A DNA stretch of 64,000 nt from JABDIY01 sp963803845 (GTDB lineage Bacteria; Actinomycetota; Acidimicrobiia; Acidimicrobiales; SZUA-35): NCBI GenBank assembly GCA_963803845.1, contig CAWDNZ010000004.1, positions 620,001-684,000 on the forward strand, read 5' to 3'. This document shows positions 34,110 to 42,675 of the stretch, one piece after another. A model generated the notes under the pieces. That model saw only the letters and a list, made by a program, of their open reading frames with translations, was not told where the DNA came from and searched no databases. Position 1 is the stretch's first letter. Each line of letters starts with the position of its first letter. The position numbers and the translations under genes were made by a program.

Positions 34110-35012
34110 TCAGTTCAGATGAGCGAGATGGAATTGCGCCCGAGCCAGATGTTCCTGGACTTCAGTGAGATCATTCTGGGCCAGCCAGTTGAAGACCGTG
34201 ACGGCACGATCGTGCCGCCCGCTGGAGGCCACCACCCGGGCGAGTTCTTTGAACTCCGGCACCCCGGCGCCTGGGATTCCCAGCGTCATCTCACTCGCCA
34301 AAGCAAAGGAAGAGATGTCGCCGGACCGAACTGCTGCATTGCGGATGTTGGCCAGAATTCGATTCGCAACGAATGCCGGAGGGGTGGCTCCCAGCATCAG
34401 CGCCGAGAACTCCGATTCTGGCGGCGTGATCGCATCGAAGATCTGTTTGGCGTCGGCCACCATGAGTTCCTTGCCGGCAGCATATGGATCGAACCACCGC
34501 ATCGGATCGCCATCGGGTTTCACCCGCTCCCCAATGAGAAAGTGCCCTGGCATCCCCACCGGCACGAGGTCGACGCCGAGACGCCGTCCGATCTCGATTC
34601 CGATAATGGCGAGGGATATCGGGTTGGCCCGTCGGGCCCGGAGAACTCGGTGAAGCAGTGAATTATCGAGTGCGTAGTAGTCGTTTGTGTTGGGGGCGAA
34701 CCCCAGTTCGCCGTAGACGAACTCCATGACAACGCCAGTGGTCGCGGCTTTGGCTCCGGACCATTGAGCAGCCAGCGTGTCGAGTTCGGTAAGAACAGAA
34801 GCTTCGCTCGGAGCCTTCGGGTCCACTCCCACGCCAATGGCAGTCATCACGCGATCCAGCGTGATCTGGGGGTCCTCGAGAAACGACCGAAGATGGCGCG
34901 CCGGCGGCGTGAGAGCGTCGATGCCTAGAATTCTGGTCGATCGACGGAGAGATCGTGCAGACAGGGTTATTTGTTTTACCGGTGGGAAGATCGCTGGAGG
35001 TGGTGACCACAC
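34110..35012 (-). CDS. SirB1/transglutaminase-like family protein
   Basis: A protein of up to 300 residues of the SirB1 (Transglut_core2) family. YALDNSLLHRVLRARRANPISLAIIGIEIGRRLG and VPVGMPGHFLI are the family core; the transglutaminase Cys is not present at the expected place (NPISLA). A C-terminal TPR-like helical region follows (about 210-300). The start is uncertain: the GTG at 35012 is the only good candidate and has no ribosome binding site. In other bacteria sirB1 often lies by prmC or haem genes; here it is next to hemB. Confidence 0.75.
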   Translation of the reverse strand: MWSPPPAIFPPVKQITLSARSLRRSTRILGIDALTPPARHLRSFLEDPQITLDRVMTAIGVGVDPKAPSEASVLTELDTLAAQWSGAKAATTGVVMEFVYGELGFAPNTNDYYALDNSLLHRVLRARRANPISLAIIGIEIGRRLGVDLVPVGMPGHFLIGERVKPDGDPMRWFDPYAAGKELMVADAKQIFDAITPPESEFSALMLGATPPAFVANRILANIRNAAVRSGDISSFALASEMTLGIPGAGVPEFKELARVVASSGRHDRAVTVFNWLAQNDLTEVQEHLARAQFHLAHLN

Positions 35013-35186
35013 CCAATGCTGCAGAGAAGCGTTCGACCCTCATCGACACCAGCGCCACCCCCCGACCTACCGGTGTCCGCCGACAACAGAACGGACGTTG
35101 GGCTCTGGGCACGACGGGCGGCAGAGAGCAAATTGGAGTTCAACGAAGTTACGTTTTTGCTCGGCGTTCGTAGGAGGAGTGCCAAG

Positions 35187-35213
35187 ATGAAGAAAACTCG
35201 TATCCGGCCATGA
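35187..35213 (+). CDS. Eight-residue upstream ORF coupled to the oxidoreductase gene
   Basis: The perfect Shine-Dalgarno AGGAGG (35172-35177) sits 9 bases before an ATG that encodes MKKTRIRP and then stops inside the oxidoreductase start codon (ATGA at 35210-35213). The downstream gene has no ribosome binding site of its own, so this peptide may load ribosomes onto it by termination-reinitiation. Confidence 0.45.
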   Translation: MKKTRIRP

Positions 35214-36172
35214 AAGCGATCGTGCAGTCCCGATACGGATCGGCAGAAGTGCTGGAGTATGCCGAGATCACCAGACCGGTCATCGATGACGATGAACTGT
35301 TGATTCGGGTCCGGGCGGCGTCGATCGGGGCGTGGGTTACGCACTTCATCGAAGGCGACCCACTGTTCATGCGGCTCGCATTTGGACTCCGCGGACCGAA
35401 GCCGGTGCGAGAGTCCGATCTGGCCGGCGAAGTCGTGGAGGTGGGCAGCAAAGTCACGGGATTCCAGCTTGGGGAGGAAGTCTACGGCGAAGCCGCTGCC
35501 GCCTTCGCCGAGTACGCCACGGTCTCGGCAAAGGCGGTCTCGCTCAAGCCCCGCAACCTCTCCTTTACCGAGGCAGCCGCAGTACCAATCGCCGGCCAGA
35601 CCGCTCTCCTCGGTATCAGAGACCACGGGGCCGTTCAGCCCGGGCAACGGGTGCTGATCATCGGAGCGGCCGGCGGTGTCGGTACGTTCGCAGTGCAGAT
35701 CGCCAAAGTCCTCGGGGCGGAGGTGACCGCCGTTTGCGCTCCAAATGGTCTCGAGCTTGTTAGGTCACTCGGTGCCGACAACGTCATCGACTACACCCAA
35801 CAAGACTTCACCCAACAGTCAGAGCGATACGACCTCATCTACCACGGTGCGGGATCTCATTCGATCGCCGAGCTACGGGGTGCGCTCACCGATTCAGGGA
35901 CGCTGGTCTTGAGCAGTGGTGAAGGTGGCCGCTGGTTTGGTCCGCTTGGGCGCTTGGCCCACGCCATCGTGCTCTCGCCTTTTGTCAGCCAGGATCTCCG
36001 CACCTTCGTAGCCAAACCGAACACCGACAATCTCGACTATCTGACCGAACTCATCGAAGCCGGCAGGATTACCCCTGTCATCGACCACACCTACCCTTTG
36101 GTCGAGATGGCCGACGCCGTCCGTTACTTCCAGCAGGGCCACGGACCTGGCAAGACCGTCGTCACGATCTAG
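35210..36172 (+). CDS. Zinc-free MDR-type NAD(P)H oxidoreductase
   Basis: A 320-residue medium-chain dehydrogenase/reductase of the quinone oxidoreductase type. The N-terminal GroES-like domain has DDELLIRVRAASIGAWVTHF and lacks the catalytic zinc ligands. The NADP-binding Rossmann motif is VLIIGAAGGVGTFAVQIAKVLGAEV (about 143-167). The C-terminus HTYPLVEMADAVRYFQQGHGPGKTVV is typical. The substrate cannot be named. Translation is probably coupled to the eight-residue upstream frame. Confidence 0.88.
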   Translation: MKAIVQSRYGSAEVLEYAEITRPVIDDDELLIRVRAASIGAWVTHFIEGDPLFMRLAFGLRGPKPVRESDLAGEVVEVGSKVTGFQLGEEVYGEAAAAFAEYATVSAKAVSLKPRNLSFTEAAAVPIAGQTALLGIRDHGAVQPGQRVLIIGAAGGVGTFAVQIAKVLGAEVTAVCAPNGLELVRSLGADNVIDYTQQDFTQQSERYDLIYHGAGSHSIAELRGALTDSGTLVLSSGEGGRWFGPLGRLAHAIVLSPFVSQDLRTFVAKPNTDNLDYLTELIEAGRITPVIDHTYPLVEMADAVRYFQQGHGPGKTVVTI

Positions 36173-36201
36173 GAAGCGAGGAGAACCGAAATGCCCGACC
36201 A

Positions 36202-36354
36202 TTGGAGCAAGCCACAGCTCGTGGGGGTCTCGTCTTGGTCCTCGCGGCGGCGGGGCTGATAGTGGCGACTGAATCGAAGATCGCAGCGCCGATCACCCTG
36301 CTGACAGTAGGGATCATCCTGATTGCCCGCAGCCGATCCACCGATTTGGTTTGA
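36202..36354 (+). CDS. Putative 50-residue membrane protein
   Basis: A TTG at 36202 opens 50 codons: a short start MEQATARGG and two hydrophobic stretches, LVLVLAAAGLIVAT and APITLLTVGIILIA, then a basic tail ARSRSTDLV. GAGGAG lies about 15 bases upstream of the TTG. A competing ATG at 36191 in another frame gives only 22 residues. No homologue is recognised; the two-helix pattern is the only support. Confidence 0.4.
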   Translation: MEQATARGGLVLVLAAAGLIVATESKIAAPITLLTVGIILIARSRSTDLV

Positions 36355-36416
36355 CGAATCATGCGTCTGATTCTTGAACTGGTGATCGTGAGCCGCCGGG
36401 TTGCACTGGTGACCGG

Positions 36417-38447
36417 CTACACGTCCTTCAGCAGTCGGAGAGCGTCGTAAATGGCGGCGTGGATGTTCCGTGCCGCGACCGCATCCCCAATGCGATACAG
36501 CTCGAAAGAACCGTCGGGATTCGCCGCTTGGCGCTGCGGCTGACCGGCCAACAGAGCTTTGTAGTCAACCGCACCAAGGTTTGACGAGAGCGGTTTCAGA
36601 TCGAAGTAGAGCTCGGCCATCGGTTGGGTTCCTTGGTCCACCACCACCTGGTCCACATGACGTGGCGACCGGTGGGATGTGTGCTCGCTACCGAGCTCGA
36701 CACAGAGCTGCCCGTCCTCGGGACGGATCGCCATGACTCTTTGATTCAGGGTGATTCGTGTATCCGTTTCGTTGAAGGCGCGGGCATAGGGAACATGATT
36801 CATTCCCCCTACCTCGATCCCCAGCATCCGTTCCGGTGTCACGATCTCCAGATCCGCACCAGAACGGGCGATCATTTCAGCGGCCGACATGGCGGAATGG
36901 GTGCCATTGTCATCGAACAAGAGGACCTTGCCGATTGGCCGCACATCGCCGCCCAGGACATCCCAACTGGTCACGAAGTGTTCTGATCCTTCCAAGTCCG
37001 GCACTTGCGGCAGTCCGCCGGTGGCGATGACCACAACGTCCGGACCCAGGTCGGCAACCAACGCCGCATCGGCGAAGGTGTCATACCGCACCTCCACGCC
37101 CAGTCGCTTCAGCTCGGCCACCCGCCAGTCCACGATCCCCTGAAGATCGGTCCGCCGGGGGTTGCGCGCCGCCAAAGGAATCTGCCCGCCGGCCCATGGC
37201 ATCGCTTCCAGTAGGACTACATCGTGGCCGCGTTCACCGGCAACCCGGGCGGCTTCGAGCCCCCCAGGACCGGCCCCCACCACCACCACTCGACGGGTGG
37301 TCTCGCTGCGGGGAATGACGTGGGGCATGGTGGCCTCACGGCTGGTGGCGGCATTGTGGATGCAAAGCGCCTCACCAGCTTCGTAAATACGGTCGAGGCA
37401 GTAGGTTGCGCCTACGCAGGGCCGGATCTGATCCTCCCGGCCATCCATGATCTTCAGCACGATGTGGGGGTCGGCCAGATGGGCCCGGGTCATGCCCACC
37501 AAGTCCAGCCGACCTTCACGGATGGCGTGACGGGCCGTCGCCACGTCGTCGATCTTCGACGCATGCAAGACCGGCAAGTTCGTAGCCTCTCGAACCTGGC
37601 CGGCGAAGTCGAGATGCGGGGCGGCGGGCATTCCTTGAATTGGAATGACCTCGGTGAGGACCACGTCGGAGGCCACTGTGCCACGTATGACATTGACAAA
37701 ATCGATGAGCTTGGCGTCCTCCATCCGTTTCAGAATCTCGAGTCCGCGTGGTCGATCGATTCCGTTGGGGAGAACCTCGTCGATAGACATGCGCACGCCA
37801 ACGATGAAGTCCGCTCCAACTCGGGCCCGGATGGCCTCCAGCACGCTGAGCGGGAAGCGCAGCCGGGCCTCTTCGGACCCGCCCCACTCATCGGTTCTCT
37901 CGTTGGTGGCTGGCGAGTAGAAACCATCGAAGAGATGGCCGTAGGACTCGATCTCGATCCCGTCCATCCCACCCGCCTGCATTCGCTCCGCCGCATCGGC
38001 GTACTTACCGATAATCCGTTCCAGATCCCAATCCTCGGCCTCCTTGGGGATCGCTCGATGAGCGGGCTCCTTCAACGGAGACGGAGCCACCACCGGCAGC
38101 CAGTCATCATGAGACCAGGCGGTGCGACGGCCGAGGTGCGAGATCTGAATCATGCAGGCGGCGCCGTGTTCGTGGACCCCGTCGGTGAGCCGCTGGATCC
38201 ACGGAACGATGGCATCGTCGTAGGCGTGCAAGTTCCCAAAGGCGGGCGGGCTGTCTTCGGCAACTACCGCCGAGCCGGCGGTCATGGTGAGGGCCACCCC
38301 ACCCTTGGCCTTTTCCTCGTGATAAAGCCGATAGCGATCCTTTGGCATCCCCTCTTCGGAGTAAGCCGGTTCGTGCGAGGAGGAAAAGATCCGATTCCGG
38401 AGGGTGAGATGTTTGAGTTTGAATGGCTCGAGTAGCGGATCGATCAC
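36417..38447 (-). CDS. OYE-type 2-enoate reductase/dienoyl-CoA reductase-like flavoprotein
   Basis: A 676-residue enzyme with an N-terminal FMN-binding TIM barrel of the old yellow enzyme family (about 1-340; LKHLTLRNRIFSS, ISHLGRRT), a 4Fe-4S motif region (CVGATYC then a later C in ALCIHN, about 354-372) and a C-terminal FAD/NAD(P)-binding part with VVVVGAGPGGLEAARVA. This is the architecture of FadH and trimethylamine dehydrogenase. The substrate is unknown. The GTG at 38447 is chosen, because TATTCT ends exactly 6 bases upstream; a longer frame to 38513 would overlap the divergent gene. Confidence 0.87.
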   Translation of the reverse strand: MIDPLLEPFKLKHLTLRNRIFSSSHEPAYSEEGMPKDRYRLYHEEKAKGGVALTMTAGSAVVAEDSPPAFGNLHAYDDAIVPWIQRLTDGVHEHGAACMIQISHLGRRTAWSHDDWLPVVAPSPLKEPAHRAIPKEAEDWDLERIIGKYADAAERMQAGGMDGIEIESYGHLFDGFYSPATNERTDEWGGSEEARLRFPLSVLEAIRARVGADFIVGVRMSIDEVLPNGIDRPRGLEILKRMEDAKLIDFVNVIRGTVASDVVLTEVIPIQGMPAAPHLDFAGQVREATNLPVLHASKIDDVATARHAIREGRLDLVGMTRAHLADPHIVLKIMDGREDQIRPCVGATYCLDRIYEAGEALCIHNAATSREATMPHVIPRSETTRRVVVVGAGPGGLEAARVAGERGHDVVLLEAMPWAGGQIPLAARNPRRTDLQGIVDWRVAELKRLGVEVRYDTFADAALVADLGPDVVVIATGGLPQVPDLEGSEHFVTSWDVLGGDVRPIGKVLLFDDNGTHSAMSAAEMIARSGADLEIVTPERMLGIEVGGMNHVPYARAFNETDTRITLNQRVMAIRPEDGQLCVELGSEHTSHRSPRHVDQVVVDQGTQPMAELYFDLKPLSSNLGAVDYKALLAGQPQRQAANPDGSFELYRIGDAVAARNIHAAIYDALRLLKDV

Positions 38448-38453
38448 GAGTTC

Positions 38454-38459
38454 AGAATA
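38454..38459 (-). promoter_or_regulatory. -10 box of a leaderless flavoprotein transcript
   Basis: TATTCT on the minus strand ends 6 bases before the GTG at 38447. Confidence 0.5.
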
Positions 38460-38495
38460 GATCGGGTCGGAGCACGACGCTTCGGCCAGGCGCAA

Positions 38496-38501
38496 TACGC
38501 T
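38496..38501 (+). promoter_or_regulatory. -10 box of a leaderless ybaK-like transcript
   Basis: TACGCT ends 6 bases before the ATG at 38508 on the plus strand, back to back with the flavoprotein promoter. Confidence 0.5.
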
Positions 38502-38507
38502 GGCGTG

Positions 38508-38978
38508 ATGCATCCGCCATCAGTTCAGCGAGTTGTCGACGCCGCCGCCGCTCATGGTCTGGAAATTGAGGTCCGGGAATCCCCGGCGGGAACCCGCACA
38601 GCCGAGGAGGCCGCTGCCGCAGTTGGCTGTGCCGTTGATCAGATCGTGAAGTCCATGATCTTCGACACGGGCGAGGAGTTGGTTCTCGCCCTGACCAGCG
38701 GAACGCACCGCGTGGACGGGGCCAGGTTGGCGCTCGCTCTCGGCGTTGCAAGGTGCGGCCGGGCCGATGTTGATGCCGTCCGTGCCACCACGAGTTACGC
38801 CATCGGCGGTGTGCCCCCGATCGGCCACGCCACTCCTCTTCGATCCGTCCTGGATCCGCATCTGCTCACATTTCCAGAAGTCTGGGCAGCGGCCGGTACA
38901 CCCCGCCATGTGTTCGGAATTGAACCGTCAACACTGTTGAGAATCGCCGGTGCGATCGAAGCGGACTGTTTTCATTGA
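38508..38978 (+). CDS. YbaK/ProX-type aminoacyl-tRNA deacylase
   Basis: A 156-residue single YbaK-domain protein. Motifs seen are the TAEEAAAAVGCAVDQIVKSMIF region with the conserved Lys (about residue 48), ATTSYAIGGVPPIGHATP with the GxxxPxGH-like signature, and VWAAAGTPRHVFGIEPSTLLR. Family members clear mischarged tRNAs such as Cys-tRNA-Pro or Ala-tRNA-Pro. The ATG at 38508 is chosen by its promoter spacing; a GTG one codon earlier is also possible. Confidence 0.88.
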   Translation: MHPPSVQRVVDAAAAHGLEIEVRESPAGTRTAEEAAAAVGCAVDQIVKSMIFDTGEELVLALTSGTHRVDGARLALALGVARCGRADVDAVRATTSYAIGGVPPIGHATPLRSVLDPHLLTFPEVWAAAGTPRHVFGIEPSTLLRIAGAIEADCFH

Positions 38979-38999
38979 CGCCAACAATGACAGGTTCCG

Positions 39000-39749
39000 C
39001 TAGGTGGCTTGGGCCAGCGCCGCCACCAACCCAGCCGTGGATGTGTCTCGCGCTTCCCACACCCGTGCGGCGGTGACGCTGCGGGCCACCGCTGCGGTCC
39101 TCGGCCCGATCGCCACGATCCGAGCAGGGGTTCGAGTCTCAAGCACACTTATCAGACGACGGACGGCGCTGGGCGATGACACCACGGCCACATCGGCTCT
39201 GCCTGCCAGGCGTACAAGTTCCGGCGCGTGGCTTGGCATCTGGGTGTCATAGGCGGTGACAACCTCTACCGAGTAGCCCTTGCCCCGAAGGATCTGTTTG
39301 ACGTCATCGCCGGCCGCAGCGGCGAGGGCTGCCAACACTCGTTGGGTGCCACGAGGAAATGCTGCGCCCAGATGGGCAGCGGTAGCCCGTTCAGGAACGA
39401 GGTCCGGTTCGCGACTCAGTAACCGAGTGAAGGTGGCGGCGGTTGCTGGCCCCACAGCTGCCAATCGCAGGTCCGATGGAAGCTCCCGCCCGACGGTCCT
39501 GAGACCCCGGTCCACTGCCTCCACACCGTTGGCCGAGGTGCACACCATCCAGTCGAAATCGTCTAGCCGAACGAGGGCCGCGTGGAGAGCGGCGCCGCCA
39601 TCGGTTGGTGCCACAACCTCGATGAGCGGCAGATGCACAACGATCCCGCCGGCTTCTCGGATGAGTGAATGCAAGTCCCCGCCGCGACCGTGTTGGCGAC
39701 AAGTCAAGACGGTGAGGCCCCCGAGACGAAGTCGCTCGCCGTCACCCAT
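39000..39749 (-). CDS. hemD: Uroporphyrinogen-III synthase
   Basis: A 249-residue protein from the ATG at 39749, overlapping the hemC stop by 8 bases. It has the two-domain HemD fold: GLTVLTCRQHGRGGDL at the start, FDWMVCTSANGVEAVDR (about 68-84) and VVSSPSAVRRLI and IVAIGPRTAAVARS toward the C-terminus. It cyclises hydroxymethylbilane with inversion of ring D. No fused methyltransferase domain is present. It is the last gene of rex-hemA-hemC-hemD. Confidence 0.9.
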   Translation of the reverse strand: MGDGERLRLGGLTVLTCRQHGRGGDLHSLIREAGGIVVHLPLIEVVAPTDGGAALHAALVRLDDFDWMVCTSANGVEAVDRGLRTVGRELPSDLRLAAVGPATAATFTRLLSREPDLVPERATAAHLGAAFPRGTQRVLAALAAAAGDDVKQILRGKGYSVEVVTAYDTQMPSHAPELVRLAGRADVAVVSSPSAVRRLISVLETRTPARIVAIGPRTAAVARSVTAARVWEARDTSTAGLVAALAQAT

Positions 39750-40617
39750 CGAGCAATTCCCTGAGCGTGATGGCAAGCCGCTTGCCTGGCTCACTGACGG
39801 CATCATCGGTGACAGAGCCACGGTGGAGGGGATGACCCGACGGGTGGGCGAGGATCCCGGTGATCGTGACGGTTCCGTCAGCGTGGAGTTCGGCGAAGGC
39901 ACCGGCCGGCAACTCACAGTCTCCGCCCAGTTCCTGAAGGAACTGCCGTTCAACGTCGAGCCGTACCCGACTGGGCCCGTCCTCGATGTCGGCCAGCAAG
40001 GACTGCGTCAGCGCATCATCTGCTCTGCACTCCACCGCTAGTGCACCCTGCCCCACCTGAGGGACCATGATCGAAGGGTCCAACGGGTGAGGGACGGGAT
40101 CGGTAAGACCAAGTCGTTCGAATGCTGCGGCAGCCATCACGATCGCCCCGCCTTCGGGGATCTTGGTCAAGCGAGTAGCGATGTTGCCTCGCAACTCCTC
40201 GAATGCAATGTCAGGTCGAATCGCCTGCAGCTGCACGCGACGGCGTGCAGAACCGGTCCGCACGGTTGCGCCATAAACGAGATCGTGGAGAGTCGCTCCT
40301 ACGAGAACATCGTAGGGGTTGCCACGAATTGGGACAGCAGCAAGCGTCAAGCCCGGAGCCGTTGATGACGGCAGATCCTTTGCCGAATGCACCGCAGCAT
40401 CGGCCCGACCACGGGCCACCATGGCTTGGATCTGGGTGGCGAAGGCTCCCTTGCCGCCGAGCTCGGCAATCGTAAGGTCCAGTCGCTCATCAGCGGTTGT
40501 GGTAGCTGGCACCAGTACTACCTCAAGACCGGGGTGGGCGGCTTGGAGCAGCGCCGCCACGTGATTGGCCTGCCACAGCGCCAAAGGAGACTGGCGGGTT
40601 GCCAACCGGATTCTCAC
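39742..40617 (-). CDS. hemC: Porphobilinogen deaminase (hydroxymethylbilane synthase)
   Basis: A 291-residue enzyme that polymerises four porphobilinogens. RLATRQSPLALWQAN at the start, GKGAFATQIQ, AVHSAKDLPS, RGNIATRLTKI and VPQVGQGALAVE are family motifs. The dipyrromethane cofactor Cys is in GGDCELPAGA (about residue 233). The ATG overlaps the hemA stop by 4 bases. Confidence 0.95.
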   Translation of the reverse strand: MRIRLATRQSPLALWQANHVAALLQAAHPGLEVVLVPATTTADERLDLTIAELGGKGAFATQIQAMVARGRADAAVHSAKDLPSSTAPGLTLAAVPIRGNPYDVLVGATLHDLVYGATVRTGSARRRVQLQAIRPDIAFEELRGNIATRLTKIPEGGAIVMAAAAFERLGLTDPVPHPLDPSIMVPQVGQGALAVECRADDALTQSLLADIEDGPSRVRLDVERQFLQELGGDCELPAGAFAELHADGTVTITGILAHPSGHPLHRGSVTDDAVSEPGKRLAITLRELLDG

Positions 40618-41861
40618 GAGAGGTCGAAAAGTTCCCTGATGGCTTCAGCCAGTCGGTCGCCCCGATGGCTGCCTGCCGCCGAACGCACCGATGCGGAAGG
40701 GCCATGGAGGAGTTTGGCAACAACGGCTTTGGTGGCCGCATCCACGGCATCCCACTGTTCCGGAGTGAGGGCGGGGTGATGCTTGGCGAGACGGTCGATC
40801 TCGGCCCGCCGGTCCGCGTCGGCGGCACGGTAGAGCGAACCGAGAAGTGGTTCGACTTCCGCCGTGGTGATGGTTCGGCGATACCGCTGCATCTCCTCAT
40901 CCAGTAGGTGACGGGCATCTTCTGCAGCCACCTGCCGTTCGGAAATATTGGCGTTTGCGAATGCCTGGAGGTCCGCCAGCACCAGCAGGTCGATCCAGGT
41001 AAGGGCGAGCACGTCGGGTGAGACGTCTCGGGGGACGGCCAGGTCCATCACCAGAACCCGCTCGGTTCGATCGTTGAACATAGACGCATCAACAACAAAT
41101 CCCGCAGCTCCGGTGGCGGTAATAACCACATCGGCGGTCTGCAAAAGGGCGGGGAGCGAGTGGAAGGGTTGCGCGGTCCCGCCCACCCGATCGGCGAGGG
41201 CCTGGGCACTTTTGTGAGTGCGGTTGCAGCACACCAGTTCGCGTACGCCTGACCGTTGCAGTGCTTCGGCCACACTGGCACCAATCTCACCGGTCCCGAT
41301 CACCAACACCGACTTGCTGGCGAGATCGTTCAAACGATCATTGGCCAACTCGACCGCTGAGTGCGCCAGCGAAACCGTACGCTCGCCAATGGCGGTATCG
41401 CTGCGAACTCTCCGACCGGCATGGACGGCGTGCTCGAAGAGCGGGTTGAGCAGGGATCGGGAGGTGCCCTCCGTACGAGCGATCTCCCAGGATGATCGGA
41501 TCTGACCCAGGATCTCGTGCTCACCGAGCACGATGCTGTCCAGGCCGGCGGTGACGTTGAACAGATGCTCAACCGCCTCGCTGGCATGGTGCACATACAG
41601 GTGCTCGCCAAACCGATCGGCGCTCACACCGGTAACGATCGACAGGGCATCACGGGTGATTCGGAAGCCGTCGTGGAATCGTTCAGCGTGGAGGTAGACC
41701 TCTATGCGGTTGCAGGTGGAGATCACCACGGCCTCGTTCACGACGTCGTGAGCGGTAAGTTCGTGAAGCAGCTTGGGAATGACCTCAGCAGGGAGCGTTA
41801 CGGCCTCGAGAAGTTCTGGGGGAGCCGATCGATGGTTGAGCCCCACGGCGAGATAGGTCAT
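40614..41861 (-). CDS. hemA: Glutamyl-tRNA reductase
   Basis: A 415-residue enzyme that reduces Glu-tRNA to glutamate-1-semialdehyde, the committed step of the C5 pathway. It starts MTYLAVGLNHRSAPPELLE at the ATG at 41861; the catalytic Cys is in VISTCNRIEVYL (about 50), and VLVIGTGEIGASVAEAL (about 181) is the NADPH-binding motif. The C-terminal dimerisation helix is complete. It lies downstream of rex, as in Streptomyces rex-hemACD. Confidence 0.95.
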   Translation of the reverse strand: MTYLAVGLNHRSAPPELLEAVTLPAEVIPKLLHELTAHDVVNEAVVISTCNRIEVYLHAERFHDGFRITRDALSIVTGVSADRFGEHLYVHHASEAVEHLFNVTAGLDSIVLGEHEILGQIRSSWEIARTEGTSRSLLNPLFEHAVHAGRRVRSDTAIGERTVSLAHSAVELANDRLNDLASKSVLVIGTGEIGASVAEALQRSGVRELVCCNRTHKSAQALADRVGGTAQPFHSLPALLQTADVVITATGAAGFVVDASMFNDRTERVLVMDLAVPRDVSPDVLALTWIDLLVLADLQAFANANISERQVAAEDARHLLDEEMQRYRRTITTAEVEPLLGSLYRAADADRRAEIDRLAKHHPALTPEQWDAVDAATKAVVAKLLHGPSASVRSAAGSHRGDRLAEAIRELFDLS

Positions 41862-41923
41862 GCACCGACTATTGTCGCCCGTTCTGCCCCGTTTCCGCCA
41901 CTCCACACCAAGAAAGAGTCATT

Positions 41924-41948
41924 GGTGACCGTGGCCACACCGGTCACC
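41924..41948. terminator. Hairpin between rex and hemA
   Basis: GGTGACCG (41924-41931) and CGGTCACC (41941-41948) form an 8-bp stem with a 9-base loop, 8 bases downstream of the rex stop and about 63 bases upstream of hemA. It may be a partial terminator or a protein-binding site; it does not match the Rex operator TTGTGAA-n4-TTCACAA. Confidence 0.45.
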
Positions 41949-41955
41949 CTGACAG

Positions 41956-42618
41956 CTAGGGCTCCAGGGGAACCCCGGTTCCTATCTCGGCGGCCAGGCC
42001 CCGCTGCCGATAGAAGCTCAGGATCTGGAGTTCGGTAGCAATATCGACCGAGCGAACGGTCACATCGGCGGGGGTTTCCAGAGTGGTCGGGGTGAAGTTC
42101 AGAATGGACCGGATTCCGTTGCTCACCAGGAGATCGGTGGCTTCCTGAGCCACGCCGGGTGGGGTGGTGATCACGCCGACCATGATGTCCCCATGGTCCA
42201 CCAGTTCGGCAAGATCGGTAGGTGCGTGGACCAGGACCCCACCGATCGTGGTGCCAACCAGATCCTCTGCGATATCAACCAATGCGGCCACCGGGAAGCC
42301 CCGCTCGGAGAAGCCTCCGTAGTTGGCCAAGGCCTTACCCAGATTGCCCGCCCCCACGATGACCACCGGCCACTCCTGGTTCAACCCGAGCACATGCGAT
42401 ATCTGAACGATGAGGTAGTTGACGTCATACCCCACTCCCCTGGTCCCAGCGATGTCGAGGGAGGCGAGGTCCCGCCGCATCGTTGCCGGGTGGACCGCAG
42501 CTTCCTCACTCAACCGTTCAGAAGACACCGACGCCAAGCCCGATGCGCTCAGATCGATAGCGGCCCGAAGATACGCGGGGAGACGACCAACCGTGGCAGC
42601 GGAGACAGAGGGGTCCAC
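41956..42618 (-). CDS. rex: Redox-sensing transcriptional repressor Rex
   Basis: A 220-residue repressor. The N-terminal winged helix (about 12-75) has LPAYLRAAIDLSASG and SSERLSEEAAVHPATMRRDLASL; the Rossmann domain has VVIVGAGNLGKALANYGGFSERGFPVAALVD (about 85-115) for NAD(H), and the domain-swap helix IATELQILSFYRQRG is at the C-terminus. It senses the NADH/NAD+ ratio. Start is GTG at 42618. Followed by hemA-hemC-hemD, matching the known Streptomyces arrangement. Confidence 0.93.
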   Translation of the reverse strand: MDPSVSAATVGRLPAYLRAAIDLSASGLASVSSERLSEEAAVHPATMRRDLASLDIAGTRGVGYDVNYLIVQISHVLGLNQEWPVVIVGAGNLGKALANYGGFSERGFPVAALVDIAEDLVGTTIGGVLVHAPTDLAELVDHGDIMVGVITTPPGVAQEATDLLVSNGIRSILNFTPTTLETPADVTVRSVDIATELQILSFYRQRGLAAEIGTGVPLEP

Positions 42619-42675
42619 GGCAGGTGAGGGTAATGCAACCGGGCGCCCTGTTTCAGCCCGGCCGAAATCGGCCCT

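Noticed and set aside
36191..36259. 22-codon frame from an ATG in the gap at 36191
   Set aside because: It stops early and has no distinct property; the overlapping TTG frame encodes membrane helices and is preferred.
37224..38435. 403-codon plus-strand open frame
   Set aside because: It is antisense to the flavoprotein gene, which carries FMN, Fe-S and FAD motifs; a common effect in GC-rich DNA.
41924..41948. Rex operator before hemA
   Set aside because: The inverted repeat there does not fit TTGTGAA-n4-TTCACAA and pairs better as a hairpin.
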